Assembly: GCF_000471905.2 (NCBI RefSeq)
Contig: NW_006499563.1
Location: forward strand, 5,162,985 to 5,226,984
Source: Amborella trichopoda
Lineage: Eukaryota > Streptophyta > Magnoliopsida > Amborellales > Amborellaceae
Direction: 5' to 3'
Length of the DNA: 64,000 nucleotides
A program made the translations under genes and the position numbers. Positions 1 through 11,330 of this stretch are shown in pieces (the stretch's first letter is position 1; every line of letters starts with the position of its first letter). The notes below the pieces were generated by a model that ran no database searches, was not told where the DNA came from, and saw only the letters and a list, made by a program, of their open reading frames with translations.

Positions 1-1385
1 ATTGTTCACCCACCACCCACTCATTATCAACTCTTCCCAAGGTAACTTCATGCCATCTTCCCAAGTAGGTCAGAGTCATCACAAAGCTCACTCTATGGCC
101 TCCACAAACTTCCACTCATCACCACTACGGTCCAGTTGTATGACCCGAAAAAATAATGCATATTCTGGTCGCATGACGTTAAAAGGCTTCGCACAGGTCT
201 CGAAGGCACGACTCTAAATATGCCTTCACATGAAAAAACGGGCATGATGTACACCTGGGCAAGTGAACACCATGGATAAAAATGACCGACGGGCATGGTC
301 ACGAAAGCATGAGTAAGAGAATTCCGGGGAAAACAAAATCCAGGCACGATGAAAACCCCAAAAGGGCATCGTGAGCAAAAATAGATAAAAAGGGCGGAGA
401 TGACCGGAGGTCATGGGCAGATATAACATAAGTTGGCGTAAACCATCTTCACGATGCCACTTCCGCTGTTCAAATGAAAACCCTCAAAATGGTGCTTGAA
501 TCGACAAGACAGGATGACGCGTGGCTGTCGCCTCAGCCGATGTCCAGTTTCCGAACAGTCACGATTCTGGCTAATGAGGTCTGCCTAAAATCTTCAAAAG
601 CCATCATCTAATCGCAACACCAGATGGCTCATCAAGGAGTGAGAGCCGCATAAGATCTCCCAAGGTCACGGCTCATCAGGGAGTTGGAGCTGCATAAGAT
701 CTCCCGAGGACATGGCTCATCAGGGAGTGAGAGCCGCATAAGATCTCTCAAGAACATGGCTCATCCGAGGGTGAGAGTAGCATAAGATCCCCCGTAACAT
801 GGATCATCAGGGAATGAGAGCCACATGAGATCTCCCGCATGACAACATGGCTCATCAAGGGGTGAGAGCCACAAAAGATCCTCCGCAACATAGCTCATCA
901 GGGAGTGAGAGCCGCATAAGATCTCCCCAGTTCAACAACAACAATAGCCCTTGAGGGTGAGGATGATGACTAAAATATCCCTTCAAAAATGTTAAGTACC
1001 ATCATGAAGGCAAGAAACTGATGAAGCCAGGGTCTAACCTACCACAGGCTTCAGGGTATGTCTTGCCAAAACCCCTAGCCTACATGGGACCAGACTTTCG
1101 GTACAAGTCTGAAGCCCTCGACTGGAACGCACTGGACAGGGCCTACATAGATACCCTGAGCATCAAAAGCAAACCTAGTATAGTAGGGAACAATACCGAC
1201 CGAAGGTTCATAACATTTGGCCTTCAGAAAAGGCCTGGTTCTATCCGAGGAGGTCCCTACAAAGGCCTCACACTTCAGAATTGCAAATAGTCCCTTGAGG
1301 GTGAGGAATTAAACAAGATCCCTCAAACTTCCTGAATGATTACACTTATCGATTCTCTCGAAGGACAACATTCAGCTGCGCATGC
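1..1385 (+). other. 3' internal non-coding region of a Tat element (family A)
   Basis: This stretch lies directly upstream of the A1 LTR that begins at 1386. Positions 1-430 resemble 42570-42980 and 53820-54130, which are the 3' regions of two other copies, so the block is the untranslated part between pol and the 3' LTR. Shared landmarks are the words GGTCCAG, CATGACGTTAAA and GGGCATGGTCACGAAA. Only short chance frames occur. The left end of the element lies outside the window. What the region does is unknown; long 3' non-coding parts are usual for Tat elements. Confidence 0.75.
620..935 (+). repeat. 44-bp tandem repeat, about 7 copies
   Basis: The word GGCTCATCAGGGAGTGAGAG recurs at 626, 670, 714, 758, 801, 849 and 892, with spacing 44, 44, 44, 43, 48 and 43. 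Each unit continues with a CATAAGATCTCCC core. The array sits in the 3' non-coding part of a Tat element. I do not find it in the other two 3' regions of this window, so it is private to this copy or subfamily. Confidence 0.9.
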
Positions 1386-4111
1386 TGTTGGAAGGTATTT
1401 TTCCTCAACATGAGGCCCCCGCTCAATAAAGCCTAGTAAGCAGTGGAAATTTAGAAAGTTTCAGAATATCCCTGAAATCAGCCAAGATCTTCATAAGGTC
1501 TCTCAAAAGTCTCCTTCCATGTTTCGTCGCATTCTGACATGTCTAAGGCAGCATAGATTGATAAACAGTTCCGGCAGAATCGACCTCTTGCACTCTAAAA
1601 CAGCCCCTATAACTAGAGCTACATTTTCAAAGTCTCAAATTACTGTGGAACCATCACTATTGGATCTAGCATGGTTTAAAACTCTCAGGGATCAAATTTC
1701 AGCCCGAACAGACATTCCAAGAAGAAGTTATAGGCAAAAGAGTGAAATAGGACGGCCGCAAGCTATTCCCGTGCAGCCACCTTGCAACTTCATGTCATGG
1801 ATAGGGTAGTCATGAACAGTGATTTTCGATGCTCATATCTCGCCTGTCCCAAGTTAGATCATACTCAAATTTAGTGAGCATGTTCGTCTAGTCAAAATGA
1901 GCGACTCAATATATGGCATGCCCCATGACCATACCCAGGCGCGAAGAAAAGCTAGAGAGACGTTGCTGATCTGTGAAGAAAGTGCAAGAAATTTGGAAGC
2001 GTCACTCCTCGCTCGAGCGGCCAGATCACTCCGCTCACGAGCCTAATCGACGTAAGCCCAATTCCATTGCAGGTGTGAGGTCTCGGGTTATCACTAACCC
2101 GAAACCCGTATATGATGAATGGTCGGATTCTGCACATGAAGCCGACGAAGAGATTGCAAATTCTGTCGCCAGAATTCCAGATTCTGACAAAAATTCTAAA
2201 GTTGCAAAATCTTCGTTCGGGCACGGCATCAAGCTGCGATTGTTGCCCCACGATCGTGAAGTTCAACAAAGAAATCACTGAAAAACATCATGGAATGAGT
2301 ATGCTATCGATCCGAAGTTTCAAGATCCATTCAAGCTTCAAGTCATATGATCGTGCACTAAAAACACGATCCATGGCTTGAAGTTGGTATCAAATCGATC
2401 TTTATACCAAGCCCTAAGAGAAAACAATCATCTTACGATCAACCGGGCATTAGAATAACCCTGGATCATCTATGGAAGATCACACAAGTTCTCAGGCAAC
2501 ACAGGGACTGTTCTGAAATTCCATGAATTGTTAGAAAGGGGCAAATCTATCATTTTGCACCCTACTTTCTAATTTCTTATAATTCAATTTAATATTAATT
2601 TTCAGCAATTAGAGTTACTTTTGATCATCCACTCATGTTTGCGGCAAATTCTATATGTACGTACCATCACTGTAAGCACCAGAGGACTCAATCTTTCACA
2701 AAAGAGAGATTTTTAACTCAATATAATTTTCTCTTTCTTCTCATTGTTGGGTCACAGTTGAGAGAGAGACTGAGGTGAGAGAAACTTTGACCTGTACCCC
2801 TAGGTTCGAGGTAAATCTTCTCTACCTTCTTTTATTTTTCTTCTTCTCTCTCTCTTCTTTCCTCTCTTCTCCCTCTTCCCCACCTTAGCAGCTTGCAGGG
2901 GTCATGCACGGCAGTGGCAGTGTCGTGCATGCCTCCCCTGAGGTCACACAGGTCATGCATGGAGATGGCCATGCCATGGGCAAGCGTCCTTCCCCTTCTT
3001 TTCTTCTATCTCTTTCGTCCGGTGGGGCCTGTAGACAGCGCTGCCCATCGTCGTCCATAGACACAGCTTGAACGTCTTAGTGAAGAACCCAGATGGTGAA
3101 ACTCGTTGCCGCTCGTAGGGGTCCTTCCCTATTGCGAGTCTATATCAAACGATGACACTCATTCGTCTCCCGCTATAAGCCTCGGTAACGTCTACTGCCG
3201 TCTGCACGCTTCCTTCGCATGCTTGACATTCATCGCCATCCTTCCTGCATCCCACGCCTATCGTCGTGTGCCTCGTGAAGATTACCGTTGTTCACTTCAC
3301 GAATGGCCATTGCCGCGCGCTCCATCAGAAACTATCGCCACACATGTGGGAGCGTGTTGTTTTTCTATGTTGCCAATGGCGATGCCTAGCGTCGTACCTG
3401 GTTCATTCCTCACTCTTTAGCCATGAGCAGTAGTGTCCAAGGCTGCCCAAGGGCCGTGACACAGCTACTCGACGATCGTCAGCGGCAACGCCTAACGCTG
3501 TCGAGACCTCATCTCTCTGTCGTCTCGTCTCTTCTTTTCATTCTCTTGTCTCTTCTCGCTTGATTGAGGGTAGACTTAGCCTAGCACCACCATATCGATC
3601 TCGTTTTCGAGTAGCATTGTCGTCGTGTCTAAGAACTATTCCCATCTTACTACCACTTTGAGTCGATGACTTCTTAGCTGCATTGCTAATCTCACTCTTC
3701 GTCAAGTTTTCTTCCCTTTTCTATCTTTATTTGAACCTTACACTTCATCTCCCTCTCGTGTGAACGTACAGTGCCCTAAGATAAGGATGAGTCTCTTTGA
3801 CCCACTTGTCTCGCAAATTAACCATAGAAGTATTGTGCAGAAAACAAGAGGATTGCAGGTTAAGGTAGGCGATTCCGAACCAGCTAAAGCAGTTGGGGAG
3901 CTTTCTTCGTGATCTAAGAGGGCACCCATGTGAGTCAACTTGAGTAAGTCCCGAAATGCAACTGAAATTTCTCTCTCAATGGTTTGTATACCTGCCCTTG
4001 CTCTCGAGCAAGGTTTCGAGAGAGCGATCTCAAATCACGGGTTTGCTAGAAACCCGAGATACGTGCCCTAGATCATCTAGATCCGAAAGGCGAGATCAAG
4101 GCACCTAACCA
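1386..4111 (+). mobile_element. Tat family A LTR, subtype A1 (3' LTR)
   Basis: The block starts TGTTGGAAGGTATTTTT and ends CCTAACCA, giving the TG...CA termini of an LTR of about 2.7 kb. The first ~1.2 kb matches the starts of LTRs at 27727, 43769, 51429 and 54997. The last ~230 bp (words GATCTAAGAGGGCACCCA, CGAGATCAAGGCACCTAACC) matches the ends at 30967, 46794 and 57921. The middle (about 2750-3700) is shared only with the copy at 51429 and differs from the minisatellite middle of subtype A2. A hairpin ATGCACG/CGTGCAT lies at 2904-2930. Chromovirus sequence abuts the 3' end directly. Confidence 0.8.
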
Positions 4112-4132
4112 CCGGCGTCATCGAGAAATTTT

Positions 4133-4378
4133 GTGAAGAAGCCCCGACAAGTTCCAAAGAGGTATGTTAGAGGAAAGCCTTGCCAGTGTAACCAGAGGGC
4201 CCAGAAAAATTTCTCGGGCAGCGTGGAGAATGACCGATGCCCTGTCTGTCCCGATAACCACACTACCGATGAATGTTACAAGAAGCGGAACGTGTGCCTC
4301 AAGTGTGGCGAGCCCCGCCATTGGGTTAAGGATTTTCCTAAGACGAAGATAGAGGACAGGCCAAAGCCACAAGGATAA
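4133..4378 (+). pseudogene. gag: gag C-terminus with two zinc knuckles (chromovirus copy 1)
   Basis: This is the nucleocapsid end of Gag, which binds element RNA during particle assembly. An open frame of 81 residues holds CPVCPDNHTTDEC (C-X2-C-X3-H-X4-C) and CLKCGEPRHWVKDF, where the last Cys of the classic C-X2-C-X4-H-X4-C knuckle is Phe. Basic residues surround both. The capsid part that should precede it is absent because the Tat LTR ends 22 bases upstream. Confidence 0.8.
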
Positions 4379-4950
4379 GTGTTTGTCCTCACCGAACAAG
4401 AAGCCATGGAATCCACCTCGATGATCAGAGGTACGCTCTCTATTTGTGGCATTAAAGCTAAGGCCTTAAAGGACCCTGGTTTCTCTCACTCTTTTGATGC
4501 CCCCCATTTTGCTTGCCATCTAAATGCTAAGCCTGCATGTCTTGATTATACTCTAATAGTATGCACGCATGTGGGGGATTCCATGAAAACTGATAGCGTT
4601 TATAAACAGTGTAGAGTTACAATTGATGGGTGTGATCTGTCTGTAGACTTGATACTCCTAGGTGTTCAGGATTTGATGTTATCCTGGGCATGGATTGGTT
4701 GTACACACACCATGCCACCGTCAGTTGCCATGAAAAGACGGTGACCTTTAAGCACCCTGATCAAACTAGGCTACACTTCGAGGGCACTAGGGATACTCCC
4801 CCACTGCACTTTATTTCTGCTCTCCAGGCCTCTCTCCTCCTAACTAAGAGATGTGAAGGATATCAGGCCTACGTAGTTGACAATCGAGGCATCCAATCTC
4901 CGCTAGAAGGGATACAAGTAGTAAGACAGTACCCCGAGGTATTTCCAGAA
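4379..4950 (+). pseudogene. Retroviral-type aspartic protease, broken (chromovirus copy 1)
   Basis: This domain would cleave the Gag-Pol polyprotein. The frame at 4379-4744 carries the flap-side region and an active-site motif reading DPGFSHSF, where the family has D-T/S-G-S-SHSF, so the Thr is replaced by Pro. A frameshift near 4690 moves the rest (MDWLYTHHATVSCHEKTVTF) into the frame that runs on to RT. Protease and RT are fused in one polyprotein in this clade, which agrees with the read-through. Confidence 0.75.
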
Positions 4951-5740
4951 GAGTTACCGACCCTACCTCCAGTAAGGGAGATTGAATTTGAGATAGATGT
5001 AGTCCCTGTAACTGTTCCCATCTCCAAAGCCCCATATAGAATGGCTCAAGCAGAGTTGAAGGTGTTGAAAGAATAGTTGCAAGAATTAATGGATAAGGGA
5101 TTCATTCGACTTAGCGTGTCACCCTCGGGTGCACCGGTCGTATTTGTGAAGAAGAAGGATAGGTTCCTGAGGCTGTGTATTGACTATAGACAGTTGAACC
5201 AAGCAACAATGAACAATAAATATCCCCTTCTTAGGATTGACGACCTTTTTGACTAGCTCAAAGGGGCCCAAGTGTTTTTCAAAGATCGACCTCCGATGGG
5301 GGTATCACTAATTGCAAGTCAAGGAGGGAGACATCCTTAACACCACTTTCACAAATTGATACGGTCACAATGAGTTCCTTATAATGCAGTTCAAGTCCGC
5401 TGTGTTCATGGATTTGATGATTAGGGTGTTCAGACCTTTACTAGAATATTTTGTAGTGGTCTTTATTGATGATATTTTGGTATATTCGAAAAGCTGGGAT
5501 CTGCATGAGCAGCATTTGAGAATTGTCTTGCAAACTTTAAAGTTAGAAAGAATATATGCAAAATCAGCAAGAGTGAGTTCTGGCTCCCCAGTATAGCTTT
5601 CCTTGGGCATATCATTTCTAAGGATGGGATCATGTTCGACCACTCCAACATTGAAAACATATTCAGGTGGAAGCAACCGACCAACGTAACCAAAATTCGT
5701 AGCTTTCTAGGGCTAGCAGGATACTACAAGCGCTTTGTAG
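4930..5740 (+). pseudogene. Reverse transcriptase relic (chromovirus copy 1)
   Basis: RT would copy the genomic RNA into DNA. Visible pieces in order are the entry region with ISKAPYRMA (to 5045), a stop at 5074-5076, [11 protein letters not shown] and [19 protein letters not shown] (about 5120-5230), a stop at 5254-5256, a degraded palm, and the catalytic segment [11 protein letters not shown] at about 5456-5490, which keeps both Asp. The thumb/connection motif LGLAGYYKRFVEGF lies near 5700-5747. At least two in-frame stops and several frame changes rule out function. Confidence 0.85.
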
Positions 5741-5763
5741 AGGGATTCTAACTCAGCTGACCC

Positions 5764-5875
5764 ATAACTCGGCTGACCCAAAAGAAGATAAAATTTGTGT
5801 CATCAGATGACTAGCTCTAACCCTAACTCGGCTGACCCAGAAGAACATAAAATTTGTGTCATTAGATGACTATGA
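5764..5875 (+). repeat. 59-bp direct duplication inside the RT-RNase H junction
   Basis: The segment AACTCGGCTGACCCA followed by an AAGATAAAATTTGTGTCAT core occurs at 5766 and again at 5825. A third, shorter start (ACTCAGCTGACCC) precedes it at about 5750. The duplication interrupts the connection domain and adds stops. It looks like a local slippage or repair duplication in a dead copy. Confidence 0.8.
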
Positions 5876-6540
5876 GAAAAGCTTCCAAGAGCTTAAGAAG
5901 AGACTCTCCACAGCCCCGATACTAACCTTACCTGAAGGAAATGAGGACTTTGTGGTTTACACTAATGCTTCTCATAAAGGGCTCGATTGTGTACTTATGC
6001 AGATCTTAAAGGTTATTGCTTATGCTTCCAGACAATTGAAGCCGTATGAGCAAAACTATTCTACTCATGACCTAGAACTTGCAGCTGTAGTTTTTGCCTT
6101 GAAAATCTTGAGACACTACCTCTATGGGGCCCGATTTAAGATGTTTACGGGTCATAAGAGCCTCAAGTAACTATTTTCCCAAACGGAGTTGAATATGAGG
6201 CAAAGAAGATGAATGGACTTATTGAATGATTATGACTGTTTAATCGATTACCATCCAGGCAAGACTAACGTGGTAGCCTACAATTTAGGCCGGAAAGCCG
6301 TAGTCTCAAGGGCGCACCTAATGGTTCTAGAGATGAGATTGCTAGAGGATGCAGTGGAATGGCACCCAACTCTACCCCTCAATGATGGGGTCAGAATGCT
6401 CTCAAGTATGAGTGTAGAACCCCAACTCTTTCAACAGATCCGAGTGGTGCAAAAAGAAGATCCTCAACTTATGAAAATCCTTGAAGAGATAAATCTGGAA
6501 GGGAATGAGGGCTTCGCTTTGAGCAGCGATTAGTTTTTAT
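5856..6540 (+). pseudogene. RNase H domain and spacer (chromovirus copy 1)
   Basis: This domain degrades RNA in the RNA-DNA hybrid. The frame at 5856-6170 shows [27 protein letters not shown] and MFTGHKSLK. The first catalytic Asp (usual TDAS) is Asn and the Asp of TDHKSLK is Gly. Stops at 6168-6170 and near 6210 split the domain from DYHPGKTNVVAYNLGRK. The following 6213-6533 frame (VEWHPTLPL, VQKEDPQLMKI) is the RNase H-integrase spacer typical of this clade. Confidence 0.85.
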
Positions 6541-6544
6541 GGTC

Positions 6545-7650
6545 TCAGGATTGACTATCTGTTCCAAATGACGAGAACATAAAGAGAGCTATTCTAGAAG
6601 AAGTGCACTACTCCCGCTACACGGTACACCTTGGGAGTACAAAGACGTACCAAGACCTGAAAAATGTCTTCTGGTGGAACAACATGAAGTGGGATGTGAC
6701 ACAATTTGTCTCTAAGAGCTTGACGTGCAAGCAAGTGAAGGCGAACATCAAAAACGCGCTGGATTGTTACGGCCCTTGCTCATATCGGAGTGGAAATGGG
6801 AACACATCACGATGGGCTTTATCTCTGGGTTGCCGAGGTCAAGTGCGGGGCATGATAGTTACTGGGTAATTGTGGATCGAATAACTAAAACTTCCAATTT
6901 CTTATCAGTCCACACAACCTACACCTTGGATAAGCTGGCCCAGTTATACATTAGATAAATTATAAGGTTGGACAGTGTACCTATCAGTATTGCGTCTGAC
7001 AGGGACACCAGGTTCACTTTTAGGTTTTAGGAAAGTCTGCAGGTAGCCTTGGGAACTAGACTTACCGTTAGCACCACCTTTCACCCCCAGACGAATGGGC
7101 AGTCAGAGGAAACCATTCAGACTTTGGAGGACATGTTGAGGGAATGTGTTGCTGACTTTAAGGGGAGCTGGGAGGACTATATGCCTCTAATAGAATTTGC
7201 TTACAATAATAGCTTCGAAGCCAGTATTCAAATGGCACCTTATGAGGCCCTATATGGAAGGAAGTGTAGGTCACCCATCTGTTGGGATGAGGTGGGCAAA
7301 GGAAAATTATTGGGGCCCGAAATTGTTCAAATGACCTCTGAGAATATTGCCTTAATTCGAGAGCAGCTCAAGGCAGCCCAAAGTCGGTAGAAGAGTTACG
7401 TCGACAATCACAGGAGAGATCTCGAGTTTGAAGTAGGTGGTCGAGTCTTCCTGAAGGTATCGCCAGCAAAGGGTATAATGAGATTCAGCAGAAAAGGAAA
7501 ATTGAACTCACGATTCATTGGGTCTTTTGAATTCCTGGAAATAGTTGGGAACCTGGCATACCGGCTTGCCCTGGCACCTGAATTGGCTAATATTCACAAC
7601 GTTTTTCATGTATCGTTGCTAAGAAAATATAAGTCTGACCCGTCCCATGT
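6545..7650 (+). pseudogene. Integrase relic (chromovirus copy 1)
   Basis: Integrase inserts the DNA copy into the genome. The zinc-binding region (HYSRYTVHLGSTKTYQDLK ... SLTCKQVKA, 6603-6750) has lost one of its two Cys. In the catalytic core the first Asp is Gly (WEHITMGFISGLP), the second is kept (SDRDTRF, with stops nearby) and the Glu is kept (NGQSEETIQTL). A GPY/F-type tail (SRFIGSFEFLEIVGNLAYRLALAP) and NIHNVFHVSLLRKYKSDP follow. Stops fall near 6956, 7028 and 7388. Confidence 0.85.
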
Positions 7651-7654
7651 TTTG

Positions 7655-7860
7655 GAGTATGAACCAATCTCGATCAGAGAAGACATGACCTATATTGAAC
7701 AATCGATTGAGAGATTGGACAAGAGAGTACATGTTTGATGCAATAAAGAAATTCTCCTAGTTTGGGTGTTATGGCAATATCATTTAAGAGAAGAGTAGAC
7801 ATGGGAACGGGAGGATGAAATTCAGGAAAAGTACACCTACCTTTTTTATTAATAACAATA
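7655..7860 (+). pseudogene. Integrase-linked chromodomain relic (chromovirus copy 1)
   Basis: At the C-terminus of chromovirus integrase, a chromodomain guides insertion by binding chromatin. After HVLEYEPISIREDMTYIEQ the sequence reads RLDKRVHV, a stop, then NKEILLVWVLWQYH and TWEREDEIQEKY. This is the usual order of a group II chromodomain: YIEQ-hinge, strand with VLW, TWERE. Two stops break it. Copy 2 on the minus strand (48930-49100) has the matching region. Confidence 0.75.
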
Positions 7861-7884
7861 CAATTTTGAGGACAAAATCTTATT

Positions 7885-7897
7885 TAAGGGGGGATGA
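7885..7897 (+). promoter_or_regulatory. Polypurine tract of chromovirus copy 1
   Basis: AAGGGGGGATGA directly precedes the LTR start TGTAATGACCC. This is the primer site for plus-strand DNA synthesis. Copy 2 carries the equivalent TGGGGGATGA next to its LTR. Confidence 0.8.
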
Positions 7898-7939
7898 TGT
7901 AATGACCCAGACTTTCTTGGCAAAGGAGAAGAAGAAAAC

Positions 7940-8140
7940 ATGCGCGGCAGAGTACACACGACAGTGAGAATGCGTGCGGCAGTGAGAGCGCGCGCGGTAG
8001 CGAGAGCATGCAACAATGAGAATGCACACGGTACTGAGAGTGCGCAGCAGCCAAAGTGCGTGGCAGTGAGAATGCGCACGACAGCGATACCACACACGGC
8101 CGCGAGAGTGCACATGGCAGTGAGAGAGCGCGTGCTAGTT
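7940..8140 (+). repeat. 18-bp minisatellite in the chromovirus LTR (U3)
   Basis: Units of the type GCGGCAGTGAGAATGCGC recur with GTGAGA or variants at 7964, 7982, 8000, 8016, 8034, 8066, 8084, 8102 and 8120, a step of 18 bp with small slips. The array is GC-rich, lies between the LTR start and the promoter core, and keeps frames open on both strands by its 3n period. Confidence 0.85.
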
Positions 8141-8240
8141 GGAATGAGTTGTACCGCCGTCGTGCGTGTCAGCACCGCACTTATCAGTGACGTGCATGTC
8201 AGCGACAGTGACTGCACCTACCCTATCAGCCATAGTGGAT

Positions 8241-8330
8241 TGTGTACTTAAGCCCTCTCCCCTCCCTTTGCACTGCTGTTTTCCCTCAATTTCCCTTTCT
8301 GTCTCTCTCTCTCTATCTCTCTCTAGAGCC
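8241..8330 (+). promoter_or_regulatory. LTR promoter core and pyrimidine-rich leader
   Basis: GTACTTAAGCCC at 8243-8254 is identical to 60143-60154 in another chromovirus-like LTR and sits where a TATA-like element is expected. A tract rich in CTCTCTCT follows. I infer the start of transcription about 30 bases downstream. Confidence 0.5.
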
Positions 8331-9474
8331 CAAAGCGTGAGTTAATTGCTGCCCTTGGAGAAAACCCTTGCTTAGAGTTTGAGGTGGCCTGCGAGTGGGA
8401 GGCTTAAGGCACCGGAAAAATCATGTAAATAGGTTTAGTGCTCATGCATCACTTAAATTTGTAATGGTCGATTTTAAGAACTAAAGATAAGTAAAGTAAG
8501 AGAATGAAGGTTATGGGTGTGGTTTAGTTGAAATGAAATTGAACTCCCGAATTTGTGCTTCTAACTGCCATATATGATTGAGGGTGGTAAATGATCTTTC
8601 TAATGATGAAAATTTGTGGAGTAGCTCACATGTAAGATTAGCTTAACACTGACAAGGTTTTGCATTAATGTTTATCTTGATTACATGTTATAAGCTATTG
8701 AAACATGTCAAGATTACAAATGGAAATTTTATGAACTGTTAGTGTTTTTGTATTCATAACGATGCTCAAATTGGCCCAAACGGGTTTTGAATGAAATATA
8801 TGCTCGTCTATTTATGCCTCGAAATGTGAGGATATATCACTGTTCACAGTTGCAGGAAATTCCAGCAGCTGTCACTCACTTTGTGCCAAGATTTTTACCC
8901 ATTAAATGTTGTTCAAACACTTTCAAACCACCACCATGTTAAAGATCCCCGTGTAAGCCTAAAGTTGCATGTTTGAACCATCTTGAAATTCTCTGTGAAT
9001 TGAGAGTTACCCCTCCGAGAATAGGGGTACATCACCGTTACTCATCATAGGAAACTTAGTTGTGCCCACCTTGTGTTATCTTTTACTAGACTACTCACTA
9101 ATCAATACAAGTGGCAAAGTGTTATCCTTGATAATTGATAAGCGTGAGAGTTATATGATCATTTTCATATGATGAATACTGAATTCCATAGTGTTATGTG
9201 AACGATGTTATGCAGTTATGCGACAGGTGAAAACTGATAAGTGCAATGCTCTGTGATAGTTCCATAACATATGGTACATGATGAGTGCCATGTGATAGCT
9301 CTCATGTGATGGATGTTTTATGCTAAGTATCATAGAGTTCTGTGATAGCTGTATAGTTCTGAGCAAGACTGAAACTTTGAATGATGAAGCTAGAATTATC
9401 TGTCATAAGGCACTGACTAAGTATGAGTGAATTTAATGCTTGAGCATGATAAGGTGTTGTGATAATGACCCCTA

Positions 9475-9625
9475 CACAATGGGACACCCATTAGTAGTGG
9501 GTATTGTTTCATTATGGTACTGTGATACTGGCCACTATGCGATGGGACACCAGTGGATATTGTTATACTGATACTGCCTGCTACATGATGGGACACCCAT
9601 CAGTAGTAGGTATTGTTCTGCTAAG
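9475..9625 (+). repeat. Short direct repeats inside the chromovirus LTR
   Basis: ATGGGACACC occurs at about 9479, 9542 and 9588, each followed by a variant of AGTAGTGGGTATTGTT. Copies are irregular (63 and 46 bp apart). Confidence 0.7.
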
Positions 9626-10599
9626 AAAAGTGATGTCGGCAATATTCCCTAACTCGCTGAATGATAGAATGGAGTTAGGCGAAAGTGAAATGGGAGGGAG
9701 GCACCCCCCCGAAATTCATATGATGAGACTAGTGAATGATGCCTTCCAAGGTAAGTGCCTATAGAAAACACCAAAGTGCGTTGGGGACCGTGTGTGTGAG
9801 TACGAGGACATTACGAAGTGGATTTCCCCAGTTGTCATTGCCCTCCTTCCTGAGGAATGTAGAGATCCTAAGTAATGGGATTTGCTTGGCCTAGTGGATA
9901 GGGCTTCTACTTCAGGAGTAGGTAAACTAAGGAGTGAATGAGTAATGATTGAGTAATTAATATGAATGATAATGATTGTAATGATTGAATGGTAATTACA
10001 ACATTTTGATATGATGCCTGTCATATATGCATTAATGAGATTTCTGATTTATAAAACGCTTGCATTGTGATTCCCTATAATTGGAAAAACTATTCATGAC
10101 GCATGATAGACTCAATGATGATGCATAGCACATAAATCTACTTATTGGGCTTTACATCTCACCCCACTGTATCTCCCCTCCTTGTAGATTGATATTGACA
10201 GGTTGGAAGGTCTGAAGTATGTGATTTGTGACCCGGAGTCGAAGTCACATTCCTTTAAGAAGAAACCCAGATCTTGTATGTAATTGGGTAGTTTAGCCCT
10301 GAATTTTGTTTATTTTGGAAAATGTAATATTGGGCCCTTATGAGCCATATTCCAGTGTATCTTTTGGGAGAAATTTTATGTAGTGTAGTTTTATTGATGT
10401 ATAATTTTCCCTTAATTTTAATTATTTAGCTGCACTTAGAATTATTGATTTAGTTCTTTACCATGGCTTGCTTTGATCACCGATATTAAAGAGTTGAGTC
10501 CACTCCGACTTGAGTGACATACGCTACCTTGTGATCACGAACCCGCACTCGGTCACCCTCAGCCAAGTACGGAATAGGGATCGGGATGGGGTCGTGACA

Positions 10600-11330
10600 G
10601 AGAGAGAGAGAACGAAGACTCATGACTAGGGTGGGCTAGGGGTAGTTTCTCTCTTTGAAACTTTTTTTCTATCTTTGGCGTTGGATCCAAGGGTTAGGAG
10701 CAAAAGACAAGTAGAAACGAGCTTAATGCCTCTATTTCATTAATGAATGATAAAGCATTGAAATAATTTATGTCATACATGATCAATGAAATTTAATTCA
10801 TCTGTGGACATCTAGGGCTGACTGTGCATGAATCTAGCCCTATGGGCCATTGCTACATGGACGAGTTCTAGAATAAATAAGAACACATTTATGGACGAAG
10901 CTGCATTCTTAGTGGGAACATGAATCAATGTGTAATGGGGTTGGTTCTTGATACGTGGAGTTCTATGATGGGAGCACAGACTAATCATGCAAGGAACGCG
11001 ATCCATCCTCGAATGGAGTTCGATCCTTTCCAACTAGGAATGAGATTATATGGGGACACAATTTAACTTCAAATGGGATCTTGTTCCTATTTCGGATAAG
11101 AGCCCAAACCTATTGCAAATGGGAACACGATCCCATTGCAAATGGACCGCATCCCCATTAAGGATCTAGATCCCGTCATATTGGGAATTCTCTCCTCATT
11201 CATATGGGATCTCTTTTCTCTACTTTTACGATAACCGGGGCTTGGTCCTTGACCTCTGAAGCTTTGGTCAGCCATACCTTCTCCCAATCATGGAGCCGTT
11301 CCAACTCTAGGTTCTGATAATTATTGTTCT
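10600..11330. other. Spacer without recognisable genes
   Basis: The stretch begins with a GAGAGAGAGAGA run after the LTR end. Positions 11070-11215 contain several AAATGGGATC/AAATGGGAAC words. Frames are short on both strands and match no family I know. It may be a decayed part of the Copia element whose RT relic follows. Confidence 0.4.

Larger units (their letters stand above)
4112..10599 (+). mobile_element. Chromovirus copy 1 (Ty3/Gypsy, Tekay/Del type), 5'-truncated
   Basis: Order on + is gag zinc knuckle, protease, RT, RNase H, integrase, chromodomain, polypurine tract and one long 3' LTR (7898-10599). The 5' LTR, primer-binding site and gag core are missing; the sequence begins where the Tat LTR ends at 4111. 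The integrase C-terminus with a chromodomain, the tract AAGGGGGGATGA and a 2.7-kb LTR starting TGTAATGACCC and ending GGGTCGTGACA point to the Tekay/Del clade. Many stops and frameshifts make it inactive. Confidence 0.85.
7898..10599 (+). mobile_element. 3' LTR of chromovirus copy 1, 2.7 kb
   Basis: The start TGTAATGACCC and end GGGTCGTGACA form imperfect terminal inverted repeats with TG...CA ends. Inside are an 18-bp minisatellite (7940-8140), a promoter-like core GTACTTAAGCCC (8243-8254) followed by a pyrimidine-rich leader (8255-8330), a long AT-rich part, a local repeat at 9480-9625 and a CTCACCCC...GTAGATTGATATTGACAGG segment near 10160-10200. Frames inside are short chance frames. Confidence 0.8.

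Noticed and set aside
626-935. CRISPR-like regular spacing
   Set aside because: The units are contiguous tandem copies without unique spacers, and the context is a plant retrotransposon.
7849-8251. Overlapping frames on both strands of about 70-120 codons
   Set aside because: They arise from the 18-bp minisatellite, whose period is a multiple of three.
11087-11287. Minus frame of 66 codons in the spacer
   Set aside because: No resemblance to any family and no support from flanking signals.
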